From assembly GCA_025201345.1 (NCBI GenBank), contig JAIXMG010000037.1, forward strand, positions 332,809-396,808: 64,000 nt of DNA. The letters run 5' to 3'. This DNA comes from Thamnidium elegans. Lineage: Eukaryota > Mucoromycota > Mucoromycetes > Mucorales > Mucoraceae. Under the pieces are notes generated by a model. It was given only the letters and a program-made list of their open reading frames with translations, was not told the DNA's origin and did no database searches. This document shows, piece after piece, positions 9,309 through 19,330 of the stretch; the stretch's first letter is position 1; every line of letters begins with the position of its first letter. The translations under genes and the position numbers were made by a program.

Positions 9309-11458
9309 TTAAACAATCTTCCTAATGTCATCTAAATTTCCAACTTCAAGATCAATCAACTTCCGCGACAAGGGATCAGCAGGATTAGTTTTACCAGGAC
9401 GAAAACGGACCTCAAAATCGTACTCCATTAGACAAGCAGACCAACGTGATAGTTTCGGAGTACCCTTAGGGTTCGCAAAGATATACACCAACGAGCTATG
9501 GTCGGTAACCAACAAAAAATTTCTTCCTTTTAACCAGTGTTTGAAGTATTTAACACCACATACCAAACTGAGCGCTTCCAAATGATGAATCGAAAAATTT
9601 CTTTCACCACCGTGTAGACCACGCGAACCATAGGACAACACTTGTTCATTTTCCATACCTTCCCAAGAATCAAATTGAGACGCAATAAAAGAAATACCTC
9701 TGTTAGAAGCATCACAAGTGATACATTGTACAGCAGACCGTAAAGGAGAAGCCAAGATGGGAGCAGTAACAAGCGCATTTTTAAGATAATCAAAGGAGTC
9801 TTGCTGTTCTTGTGTCCAAACGAAATTACAATTTTTTCTTGTTAGACGATTCAATGGTTCAGCCACTTCTCCATAGCGATGCACGTATTTTCTATAGTAC
9901 CCACTTAACCCGAGGAAAGACCTTACATCAGTAGCATTTTGGGGTTCTGGGAAGTTTTGTATTTTGACCACATTACGATCCCCAGGGCGATTTCCTTGAG
10001 CACCTAAGACATGACCTAAGTATTCTACATTTTCTTGACCAAAGAAACATTTTTTTCTCTTGGGCTTTAAATTGGACTTGACGCAGGCTTCAAATATTAA
10101 TTCTAGATGTTCTGAGAGAAAACCAATATATCATCCAAAAATACAGAAACAAATTTCCCAATAAATTCTTGAAAAATTGAAGACATAACCCTTTGGAACT
10201 GAGCACAACCAATAGTAAGGCCTTGAGCTAGACGTTTATACCTAAACGCACCTCTACTCGTGATAAAACCAGTTACTTCAGCACCATCCTTGTCTAATTC
10301 CAGTTGATGATACCCAGAAGTACAATCAAAGGTAGAGAAAACCTTAGCACTACCAACAGTTTCAATTAATTCGGAGACGGTAGCGGTAGGAAAGTTTTCC
10401 TGAATGATCATTTTGTTCACGGATCTAAAATCAACTACTGGGCGTTTTACAGAAGTTTCTTTTTTGTTCACCAAGAAAAGACAACTAGACCACTCACCAT
10501 TTGAAGGTTCAATTATATCCAGATCAAGCATTTCTTGTACATGAGCATCTACCAGTTCTTGATCAGACCAGCCCAAACGAAAAGGACGACGACGAACCGG
10601 AACAGCACCTTCCTTCAGCCTAATCTTAGCTGAGTAACCACGGATACAAGTGAGACCAGAGACTTCAGAAAAACAATTTTTATATTTTTCCACTACAGAC
10701 TTTAATTTATCGGTAACACCTTCAGAAATGTTTTCAGCATTAAATTCTAAATTCTCAGACTTGTCGAAACCAAGATCACCTTCTTCACCAGCAGGAATCA
10801 GATCATCTTCTAGACTTGAACAAAACTTCTGGCTTGCCGAAACCAAATAAACTTCTTGTTCAGTTTGAGACCTTCTAATTTGGGAAGTACGTCCTTGGAT
10901 CTTGATCATACCATCACAAGTAGGGACCTTAATTTGTGACCTTTGGAGATCCAAAGAGATACCATACGCTTGAAACCAAGGAATATCAAGAAGACAAATA
11001 TCACTACCACCATTCGTTTGCACAGCCATATGTTCAGGTCGTACTTTACCGCCGATATTAATAGGTACGTCCATTACAACACTCGAAGCAGTAGGTTTAT
11101 CCTTATCTTGGTTAAACCCAACAAGATGTAAACGATCACCATTCGGAACCAGACCTAAATCAGAACAAATCTTGGAACCTAAAATAGAGACAGACGCTCC
11201 AGTATCGAAAACAGCTTCAATAGTTTTGCCATTAATACTAATAGCACCACGGAGAGGAGAGCCAGATTTCATTTTTTGTAGGTCATACGGGTATCGGTAA
11301 ACTGATTCAACATCACTAAACTCAAGATCAGATTCATTTTCTTCTTCAATCACGCCTATAGATTCACCAGAAAAAGATGATAATTCTCTAACATTTTCTG
11401 AATCTGAATCAACCTCACTGTCTGATTCAACAGAAGATTCTTCGCTATCAACCATCAC

Positions 11459-12001
11459 TGTGATATTGACGATTATGCTAATAAGAGTAAATATCAAAAA
11501 AAGAAAATAAAGAAAATAAACGTAGAATTTATCAGACTTTAAAAAGGAATTGTTGTTTTTATTAATGAAATAATGTGTGCCTTATATACAAAATAAGTTA
11601 AATAAGCGCTTATCCACTTAATATGAAACATGGACAATGTTAACCATCTAATAGTGGATGAGCAATTTGGAAATATAAATAGTTTCTTTAGAAGGTCAAT
11701 TGTAACAGCGGTAATGCTTATTATCTTTCTAATTGGCTTTTCTAAATAAAAGATCCAGGATAGAGGCTTGTTCATTCAAAGTAATTGGGGCATTATTTAT
11801 GAACCAGTTATCTGTCCTTGATAAGAATTAAAACAGTCTAATGCTTATATAATCGATAAAAGAGAACAATAGAAGGTGTCTGAGTAGATATATGTAATAT
11901 ACAACATTTGTGTATAATTTATGTAAGAAATATGTGAGAACATATACTTGTATAAATTATGTATAAATTTGTATCATTGAATATACTACGTAAGTACAAC
12001 A
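11459..12001 (-). repeat. Solo LTR of chromovirus family B (543 bp)
   Basis: Starts TGTGATATTGACG and ends AAGTACAACA, flanked by the 5-bp duplication ATCAC (11454-11458 and 12002-12006). Same length as both LTRs of element B and almost identical by eye (one difference seen: GTATCATT here, GTACCATT there). It interrupts element C pol upstream of the protease. Sense orientation is minus, as judged from element B. Confidence 0.95.
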
Positions 12002-12496
12002 ATCACCTTATTCACCATCATATTTCCAGCGTTCACGTTCGGATCAATACCATCACTACTAGAAGCACCAAAACCAGGAATAACAGGAACACCAACACTA
12101 GTAGTTTTACCAGCAGTAGATTAGCACTCGCCTTCTTGATCCTTGATTCTTTTAAGAAACGAATACCATCAATAACTTCAGAAGCAGCTTCTTTATCAAG
12201 AGACAACCACTCAGCAACTGAAAGACCAGATTCAGTGCTTAATAGACGAGACCAAATTTTTGACCTTTTCAACCTTACAGGAAATCGTCTAGCCTTTTGA
12301 CGTGGTTTCTTCTTCACTTCCACCTTCTTTTTAACAATGACAGGAACAGCACTACCAGAAACAGCTTCAATAGAAGGAGAGACAACAGCTCTTCTTTTCA
12401 CACCATTAGCAAAAACTTCATTCGGACTGACTGAATTAGCTGCATTCACTACAACTTCAACCAATTTAATTTCTTGAGGATTTTTATTTAAATTGA

Positions 12497-12542
12497 GAAC
12501 ACCAGTAACCTCAGAATTTACTGATGCTCGTCCCCTTTTCCC
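12497..12542 (-). promoter_or_regulatory. -1 ribosomal frameshift signal of element C
   Basis: On the minus strand the gag frame reads TCG GGA AAA, giving the heptamer G-GGA-AAA (12542-12536). Then come a 6-nt spacer, a 9-nt stem strand GAGCATCAG (12529-12521), a 15-nt loop that starts with the gag stop TAA, and the partner strand CTGGTGTTC (12505-12497). All nine positions can pair, three of them as G-U. The -1 frame is open across the stop and runs into pol. Element D has the same layout. Confidence 0.8.
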
Positions 12543-13498
12543 GAATCATTAGAAGAGGCGCCATTACCGATCGGTATATTGTTACTACCAGTAGCAGGAG
12601 AAGGAACTTGACCTTGATCACGTAAGAATTTGGGACAATCATATTTCTTATGTCCTTCATCACGACAATAGAAACAAGTGAACACACGAGGACCAGAAGA
12701 CACAGGATTATTATTATACTGAGGTCTTGTAACAGCTTGACGTTGTTGTTGAATAACACCTTCATTAAGTTTCACCAAATTAATACTCAATTGTTCCAGC
12801 TTAGCAACCAAGGAAGAAACTTCAGAACCAGCAATACTATTAACATCAGAAAAACCAGCACTGTTCTTCTTTTCAACAGGATCAGACTTGTAATTGTTCA
12901 TTTTCTCAGCATAGACAGCACCATCAACAAAATTACCAGCTTCATATTTCCTTAAGCTCTTTTCAATTTGTTTGGCCTTATTCTTTGCGTCTTGAAAATT
13001 AGCAGGAGTACCTTCCTTTTCAACTTCAAAACCGATACTTGGACGAATAGCAGACAAAAAGGTTCTAACCTGGAAGGCAGCATTTCTATTTTCAAGCAGT
13101 TCAAACAATTCTTCCATCTTCAACGCCACATCATCGATAGTATCATCTTCCTTTTGCTTCATATTTTGTAGCTGCCACCACCACTTATCTTCTTGGTCAA
13201 CAAGGTATTGCTTTTTGAACGCAGCAACAAAGAGATCCCAAGAGGTAGCCTTAATTCCTACTACGTTAAACCAGGTTTCAGCCTTCTTAGTTAAATGGTC
13301 ACCGACAAGGAACAAAATTTCTTCATCCGAGAGTTTAGCAGAGCCCTTCAATCGTTCCATTTTCTTTAACCAAGCAAAGGCTTCATTTCCCAAATCTTCA
13401 CCAGCAACGGATACACCAGAGAATTCCTTAGGCACGCTAACACGCCAATTAAACTTTTTGGACAACATAGTAACTTCAGGTTCGTTTTTTGACAACAT
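12518..13498 (-). CDS. Element C Gag
   Basis: 326-residue open frame. An N-terminal retrotransposon gag (capsid-like) domain includes WLKKMERL, ETWFNVVG and FKKQYLVDQEDKWWWQLQ. A CCHC zinc knuckle (CFYCRDEGHKKYDC, about residue 278) would bind the element's RNA. Gag forms the virus-like particle in which reverse transcription occurs (family knowledge). The frame ends at TAA 12518-12520, five codons after the slippery heptamer. It looks intact although pol is broken. The ATG at 13498 is kept as the start; a second ATG ten codons later (LSKNEPEVTM) is possible. Confidence 0.85.
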   Translation of the reverse strand: MLSKNEPEVTMLSKKFNWRVSVPKEFSGVSVAGEDLGNEAFAWLKKMERLKGSAKLSDEEILFLVGDHLTKKAETWFNVVGIKATSWDLFVAAFKKQYLVDQEDKWWWQLQNMKQKEDDTIDDVALKMEELFELLENRNAAFQVRTFLSAIRPSIGFEVEKEGTPANFQDAKNKAKQIEKSLRKYEAGNFVDGAVYAEKMNNYKSDPVEKKNSAGFSDVNSIAGSEVSSLVAKLEQLSINLVKLNEGVIQQQRQAVTRPQYNNNPVSSGPRVFTCFYCRDEGHKKYDCPKFLRDQGQVPSPATGSNNIPIGNGASSNDSGKGDEHQ

Positions 13499-13559
13499 AT
13501 TTCAAATAACACTGAATAACAAAATAACTTGTATGTAGTTCAGTATACTATATCTGGTT

Positions 13560-13569
13560 GATCGGACCA
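13560..13569 (-). other. Primer-binding site of element C
   Basis: Minus-strand TGGTCCGATC lies two bases inside the end of the 5' LTR (LTR ends CCTTATCA). It is complementary to a tRNA 3' end GATCGGACCA, that is, a tRNA whose acceptor 3' strand is TGATCGG with discriminator A. A tRNA-Tyr is the most likely owner by family resemblance. The match length beyond 10 nt cannot be tested here. Confidence 0.55.
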
Positions 13570-13811
13570 CTTGATAAGGTTGTCTGGAGCCTTATGTTTA
13601 CCTTGTATGTAGAGGACGAGAATAAATAACAGAAGGAGACTGTAAGACTAAAGTTATAAATAATATAGACAACAGAGAGGGAATTTGCACTAGTAAGCTT
13701 TCGAAATCTGCGAAAGTAGTATCAAAATAAGTAAAGGAACAAAAAAATCGATTAACGATTAAAAGAAAGTTATATTAAAGAGAGTAAAGATATTGTTTAT
13801 TTCATAATTAT

Positions 13812-14440
13812 TGTTTAGAACGGGGATAATAAGGTAAAAGAAGGGAAGACAATACAAGTATTGTGAAAACTTTGTATAGGGTTTTTTATTTCAAGAAAAA
13901 GACAAAGATGATTAAACTAAAGTTCAACCTATATTTATAGTATTTTGGTATCGATAATTATAACATGGGTATCATTCATATCATTGACATATCTAGTAAA
14001 GACAAGGATATAAATCATAATGGAAAGTTCCTGATATCAATTACATTATATTATTCGTTACTGAATTATTCTATTGATTTCGATCAAGTTATTCTTTTTT
14101 CTAGAAAGATTTCCTGATCATATTATTGGATCAGTGTGAGACAGGATAAAGGATTACTCTTGATAGCTGAGATAGATATGTAACCATTGGATTAAGTTTC
14201 ACTTGATATAGAATTATTATATTCATGCAAGGTAAGATATACTCTTGTCATGTTAAACTATTAATAAGATAATAATAAATGATAATGAAAATAAACATAT
14301 GCTGCTTACAACTGTAATATTAAATCTTGGTGAAGTAATGTGGGACAATCATGCTAGTCTTATTTACAAGTATTTACATAAAGATATATATTCGGTATTA
14401 TATAATGATATAAGTGACTATGGTATAAGCATCCTCAACA
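13812..14440 (-). repeat. Solo LTR, family J (629 bp)
   Basis: Bounded by TGTTTAGAACGGGG and CATCCTCAACA and flanked by ATTAT (13807-13811 and 14441-14445). It is the inverted counterpart of the LTR at 35619-36269, which carries a TATA-like ACTATAAATATAGG in the plus direction. I therefore assign minus orientation here. The two copies differ by point changes and a short indel. Confidence 0.93.
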
Positions 14441-14575
14441 ATTATGCGTTTTCTTAAATAGTTTTCAATTCAAAAATAATATCTATATTATCTATTAAAG
14501 TTGTTCATAATTATTTAAAGTAAGACAGGAAAAATTTACAACGAATCAGTAAAATAAAGTAACAAGTAGCGACAG

Positions 14576-14740
14576 GAACCAAAGTAAACACGAAATGATC
14601 AATAATTAAGTAAAATACAAAGACCGAGAGAAAACGACAACAAAAAAAAGAGTAACAAAAAGAAGTAACAAAAGAAGTTATAAGAACCAAAGTAAACACG
14701 ATTTGATCTATAATCGCGAATATACAAACGCCGAGAACAT
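14576..14740. repeat. Two direct copies of a ~57-bp segment, period 108
   Basis: GAACCAAAGTAAACACGA at 14576 recurs at 14684, and similarity continues for about 57 bp (ATGATCAATAATT versus TTGATCTATAATC, then ACCGAGA versus GCCGAGA). It lies in the presumed LTR of element C, so it may be a duplicated promoter or enhancer part. The open frame on the minus strand here is probably a by-product of the repeat. Confidence 0.55.
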
Positions 14741-14859
14741 CAAAAAAAAGAAACACAGACAGGACCAGAAGTTCGGAACTTAAACAAGAAAATATAAACC
14801 ACGGCAAAACTATTATAACTATTCACTAAATACACCACATAGCACTCAAAGATTCAAAA

Positions 14860-14876
14860 CACGTGAATGTCACGTG
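14860..14876. promoter_or_regulatory. Tandem CACGTG (E-box) pair
   Basis: CACGTG at 14860-14865 and 14871-14876, start-to-start spacing 11 bp. The 20-mer around it recurs at 15238. It lies near the outer end of element C's LTR. CACGTG is the classic site of Cbf1/Pho4/USF-type bHLH proteins (family knowledge); binding here is inferred. Confidence 0.5.
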
Positions 14877-14926
14877 TGAAAGTGTTACTAAAGCAATTAC
14901 GTCACCAAAATCTCCTCGTCACAAAG

Positions 14927-15302
14927 TGTCAGGTTATAATTTGTAGCTATCAGTCATTTTCGCGTTCCTTGTGTTTGTGGTCTGATTTCTAAGTTATTGT
15001 ATTAGTAATTTTATTATAAGGTTTTATTATAATCTATCATATGATATTCTCAAGTTCTCTTGTAGTTTATTCATATGTTTCTATTATTTTGTATTACTTC
15101 AATTGAATATAAAAAGGTCTCCTTTTTATATCTTTAATAAAGGAACTTTTACTATTTTTACTTATTTTATTACTTTCTCTTTATTTTATTGTATTATAAA
15201 ACAAGTCCATTTCAAGCTTGATTCCTATTGGATAAGTCACGTGAATGTCACGTGTGATACTCTGACTAAGCATCCAATACATCCACTAAAAGAAGAATGA
15301 CA
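14927..15302. repeat. Solo LTR Q (376 bp), 11 bp upstream of tRNA-Lys
   Basis: Starts TGTCAGG and ends GAATGACA (inverted TGTCA ends), flanked by AAAG (14923-14926 and 15303-15306). A 23-bp palindrome at 15108-15130 puts TATAAAAAGG in both directions. A CACGTG pair (15238-15254) sits 48-64 bp from the end nearest the tRNA gene. Its insertion separated element C from tRNA-Lys. The 4-bp duplication is short for the family; a 5-bp version does not match. Confidence 0.75.
15238..15254. promoter_or_regulatory. Tandem CACGTG pair in LTR Q
   Basis: CACGTG at 15238-15243 and 15249-15254, 59 bp before tRNA-Lys. Same 17-bp sequence as at 14860-14876, and comparable in position to the pair 60 bp before tRNA-Leu. 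Confidence 0.5.
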
Positions 15303-15313
15303 AAAGAAAGGTG

Positions 15314-15386
15314 GCCCTGTTAGCTCAGTTGGTAGAGCGTGGGACTTTTAATCCCAATGTCGAGGGTTCGAGCCCCTCATGGGGCG
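15314..15386 (+). tRNA. tRNA-Lys (anticodon UUU)
   Basis: 73 nt. The acceptor GCCCTGT pairs with ATGGGGC (two G-U pairs). The anticodon arm TGGGA-CTTTTAA-TCCCA shows TTT after T33, and the T arm is GAGGG-TTCGAGC-CCCTC. There is no intron. A short T4 run (15398-15401) downstream may terminate Pol III. Upstream lie LTR Q and then element C; downstream at 15465 lies the 3' LTR of element A. Confidence 0.96.
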
Positions 15387-15430
15387 TGTCACTACAATTT
15401 TACTCAAAATTGTATCAATTTTGTACTACT

Positions 15431-15464
15431 GTTACAATATGACAATTCTGACTTTTTAATAATG
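15431..15464 (+). repeat. Fragment of a G-family LTR end
   Basis: TGTTACAATATGACA and ATTCTGACTTTTTAATAAT repeat, with two changes, the start of the G-family LTR at 15586. It is cut off at 15464 by the LTR of element A, so an older G-type insertion was probably the target. Confidence 0.4.
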
Positions 15465-16489
15465 TGTCAGAGTTATTTTAATAGACAATACTTTTAGTTG
15501 TAAATATATAGTGGTAAAAAAAAGATGACCTTTTATTGAGTTTATATTTTAAAGTAATTTATATCTAAATTGAAGTAGTACACAGTGTTACAATCTGACA
15601 AATTCTGACTTTTTAATAATTCTTTTACAACACTTCCGACTTTTTACTTTCAGATAAACTAAATTATCTTCTTCTAAAACTTTAGTATTTTTTTATTATA
15701 CTTTACTCTTTTTATCAAAACAAGTTATAGAATTAAAATCTTAGTATCATCTATTTCTCTTTCCGAGAAATCATGGGTAAGAATAACCGATCCCATTACA
15801 TATAATCAGATATAAAAACCCCAAAAAATTACTTTAAATAAAAATCAATCATATTATAACATAAATTCACTGACTATAACTTGAAGTATTTTACCAAGTA
15901 TACTATTATTTTTTCTTTATAATAACTTTTATAACTTTATTTTCCCTTTGATTGGCTAATGTATGAGATAGGTCCCAGGAGCCTAGAGGTCGTAATAATA
16001 AACCTAACGGAGTATAAATAATAGATTTATAGGTCAAAAAGTTTATGCGGATGCAATGATAGTATTTATATCCTGCTATCTTTAAAACTCCGTCCGTGAC
16101 GGCGGAATTCTGTGTAGTTGGTATACATATAGCATCATAACTCATCTATTATAATTTCAATTTGGATGGGACTAGCACCATTCGAAAGAAAAAATGTTTT
16201 TATATTTATAACTAATTTTAAAAGTTTAAGCTTATTAAATCAATGTGTAGTAAAATAAATTTGAAAATTGTCACACTAGTAAAACCCAATGCGAAAGACG
16301 TATGCGAGGTTATAAGCTTTCGGTAACGAGTCATCAGCTGCAATTAATTTATTAGGTAAGAAGACTATAGCTAAATTGGTTTAAAGTGATTCTATTTAAA
16401 GTATAAAAGAAGTAGGAAAATTGGGAAATGATGTTTTTAGGTAGTTATTACAGTATATAAAAAAAAAAAGTAATTACATAGTTGTTTTA

Positions 16490-18092
16490 CTATTGTAAGT
16501 TACGGTTATTTGGTCTACGACGATGAGGTATTTCAACATAAGTAACATCATTAGTTTCGTCGTCTTCATCTTCTTCATTAATATCAAAGTTACGACGACG
16601 ATCATTCCACACTTGAAAACTTCTCAATTCTCTTTGCTCACGTAATAGTTGTTCATCTGGTGTTTCACCTGTTTCTGCTTCTGTAAACATATACGGATCC
16701 AATTGGTCACTATTATTATCTGATGAGAATGATACCTCCTTCATCATACGAAACATTCCTCCTATCAAATCATTTCTGTTTTCTACTGTCCATAAATGCT
16801 CCAATAATTTTCCAGGGGCATCTTTTTTATTACGATGACGAGGTGCAATGTTCGATTTCAAGTCTCTCCAAATACTTTCAATAACATTCGTATGTAGTCT
16901 TCCTGATGCTGGAACTTGGGTAATTCTACTACTAGTTGTATTTTGATCCAAAGTAGCAAATCCTTCCGAATGATTAACAACTTGATGACCACGAAAAAAT
17001 AACTCATTACTGTCAATGCTTTCTTGTTCGAAATTAAATCCATTTAAAGACATTCTAGAAACAACCCTGTTTTGAATATCAAGACTATGAAGACCATTGT
17101 AAGCTCTCCATCCATCTGATCTAATAATTGATCCAGGTTTACAATACTTATAAATAAGTGGCAAAAGGGTAACAGCAGTACGGTCGGGAACAGTAATAAA
17201 TATTCTTCTACCAGCCTTGTAACGGTACCTTTGTTCATTAATACCAAGAGTGTTGTCAACATAGGTATATGTTTGAGGTTGACCTACGGGGTAGTTCAAA
17301 CACTCTACCATACCAAAAATCCAGACACCTACGAATTAAAACACATGTTAATTTATTTTTATTTTTATTTTACATGTTAAAATGTTACCTTCTACGCGAC
17401 TTCCAGTTTCATTTTTTCTTTTACCAAGTTTAGATTCATCTATCTGAATATGATGACAGCCAGGGGTACTACCAAGAAGATTATCACTGGTTAAAACATA
17501 TTTGTTATAGTCTGAAAGCATGAGAACTTGAATATCCTTAAATATTTGACCTAGTGTAGTTGCAGCTAATGTTCTAGTATTGAATATTTTTTGCATATTT
17601 TCACCACGAATATAATCCATTGCTGCACCAAGAATTTTATGCGAGTCTGCCTTTCTTCTATACCAGAATGAATTTTTTGTAATAGTTGTTCTAATAGCAT
17701 TAATGTGACCTCTACATTCATAGTAATACTGATTACGAGTTACGCGATAATATCTCTGCAATTGCAATACACAACCACCACTTCCACATGTCATATCTTC
17801 TCTATCAAATACACCCTTAGTCTCGATAAGATATCTATGCGGTTGTAATATAAAAAAAATTCAGTATAATATTAAGCTATATTTTAAATAATACTAACTC
17901 CCAGGTGCTCTCTTCCGAAGATAAAAAATTGGCTTCAATATTTTTGTCACCAGAAATAGGTACACGTGATCCCCATTGACGTCTAGTTAAGGTTGTTGGT
18001 GCTTGAGGTATAGGTAAAATACCAGCAATGATTGCTGCGCGATTACGATTATTGCGAGTGCTACGACGAATGTTCGAATTAGAAGTTGACAT
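16490..18092 (-). CDS. Merlin transposase (ISXO2-like DDE), 492 aa, three exons
   Basis: Exons 18092-17899, 17834-17389 and 17328-16490 sum to 1479 nt with both GT-AG introns in frame, so the gene appears intact. The catalytic DDE triad as seen: QIDESKLGKRK at the end of exon 2 continuing RVEG-VWIFGMVE across the splice (first D), IIRSDGWRAYNG (second D), and NVIESIWRDLKSN (E). These are the standard ISXO2/Merlin motifs. A CGSGGC cysteine motif lies early in exon 2. The acidic and basic C-terminal tail (EEDEDDETND, PHRRRPNNRN) is typical of nuclear transposases. It cuts and pastes the surrounding element. Confidence 0.9.
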
Positions 18093-19257
18093 TACTGAAT
18101 TAACAAGTTAAATGTCGGTCAAGATTAATTAAAGATGTGTAATTGTAAATGGAATGTCGAAATGAATTGTCGAGTAGATTTAAAAAAATAAAAATAACAG
18201 AGTTTTAGTTCAAAGTATAAATGAATGTGAAAAAGTATGAATAAAAGTTAGACTTACCAGAAAGAAAACAATTTATTTATAATTAAGATTGAAGAAAAAC
18301 TTTTCTTCTTTATTTTATTAAAGTAAAACGAGTCACATCGAAGTTTAAGCCAGGTAAACTATTAATTGCAGTCAGTTTTGTCACTATTCTAGTCAAAAAT
18401 TCCAGTTTTACAGGGTTTTTTTTTCGCTTAAAGTACTACAAAAGATATATTTATTGCTTTTATAGGACTTTAGCTAAAGCAGCTGTATAAAATAACCATA
18501 TTTGAGCCAATAGGAGTCAAAATTCATGCAAAAAGCAAGAGTTTACATCAAAAAAGCTTTTTTTTTATTTTGCGATATAGACGATAAGAAGCATTTCTGT
18601 AATATTTTCTAAATTGATATGCTTCTTATGTACGTTTTGATTATACTTTTACTAAATTTGCGTAAATATTGATTGATTTATTAGCTGTTCCATTTTCGCA
18701 AAATCTCACCCCTTTTTTTAAAAATATCAATTTCTTCGTCAATATTTCAGTTAGGATTAAACTTTAAGTATCTTTATGCTTCTTTTCTATAGTTCTTTTG
18801 GAAAAATTTTAATAGAACTTCAAAGACAGAAAACTGAGTAAGTTAACTAACCCAAAAAAACGGCCAAAATCACGTGATTTTGTTATTACTCGCCAATAAT
18901 GCCGCTAAACAGACCCTAAGTAAGATTATTCAAAAGATATTAGATTCGAACATCCTGTTAGCTATTTTTATAATGCGTATATACATTTTTTAAAAAAAAT
19001 TAATTATTTTGACATAGTTTTGTATAATATTTACTATATTGATAAAATACGATTTACTATTTTAGTATATTAGGTACTTTTTTTTGTACTAAGTAAGTTT
19101 TCTTAAGAGTACTATATAATATAGTAGAGATAATATTAAACGTTTTCATCAAAAAATAAAGAGGATAGATTAATTATTACAGGAGTAATTAAAGTTTTAG
19201 TTCAGAAAAAAAATTGAATTTAGAGAAAAAAAACGCAAATAAAAATATTTAGCAAAA
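18093..19257. other. Non-coding right arm of the Merlin element
   Basis: AT-rich with no gene seen. It contains the presumed transposase promoter just upstream of 18092. A palindrome, AAAATCACGTGATTTT, lies at about 18868-18883. I cannot assign a function to the rest. Confidence 0.5.
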
Positions 19258-19330
19258 TGCTTTTACGCGGATTCGAACGAGCAATATCGGGTTGATGAAT
19301 CCAACGAATATACCACCGGACTATATGAGA
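19258..19330 (-). pseudogene. tRNA-like relic with A and B boxes
   Basis: On the minus strand an A-box-like TAGTCCGGTGG (19323-19313) and a B-box-like CGTTCGAATCC (19279-19269) sit at near-tRNA spacing. The arm between them (GTTG-GATTCAT-CAAC) lacks U33 and the acceptor strands do not pair, so it is not a functional tRNA. It may be a degenerate tRNA (perhaps Glu-like) or a tRNA-derived SINE head captured by Merlin. Confidence 0.45.

Larger units (their letters stand above)
9309..12542 (-). pseudogene. Element C pol: protease, reverse transcriptase, RNase H (broken)
   Basis: Pol lies in the -1 frame relative to gag and opens at the slippery site (12536-12542). Order: a charged linker with VAEWLSLDKEAASEV (shared with D), aspartic protease VFDTGAS (about 11200), reverse transcriptase with the FLDD catalytic motif (about 10125), and RNase H (TCDAS at about 9712, TDHSSL) ending PADPLSR before a stop at 9309. 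Defects: a frameshift at about 12120, a solo LTR at 11459-12001, and a deletion with frameshift about 10115, just after the FLDD motif, that removes a few codons. No integrase follows. The element cannot encode a working polymerase. Confidence 0.85.
9309..14923 (-). mobile_element. Ty3/gypsy element C, decayed, 5' end near tRNA-Lys
   Basis: From right to left on the minus strand: 5' LTR (13572 to about 14923), primer-binding site, gag, a -1 frame pol with protease, reverse transcriptase and RNase H, then truncation. Integrase and 3' LTR are missing. Two solo LTRs (11459-12001 and 13812-14440) sit inside it. At least two frame breaks lie in pol (near 12120 and 10115). Its outer end lay about 11 bp from tRNA-Lys before a further LTR (Q) inserted between them. 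It is a close relative of element D. Confidence 0.8.
13572..14923 (-). repeat. 5' LTR of element C, interrupted
   Basis: Inner edge at 13572 is fixed by the primer-binding site. The outer edge is placed at about 14923, where CGTCACA (minus TGTGACG) abuts AAAG next to the tRNA-Lys flank once LTR Q is removed. The ends are not a clean inverted pair, so the outer boundary is tentative. Without the inserted solo LTR and duplication it would be about 717 bp. A tandem CACGTG pair lies near its outer end (14860-14876). Confidence 0.5.

Noticed and set aside
14511..14807. 98-codon hydrophobic frame on the minus strand
   Set aside because: It is produced by a 108-bp-period direct repeat in an AT-rich presumed LTR and resembles no membrane protein; the hydrophobicity follows from T-rich codons.
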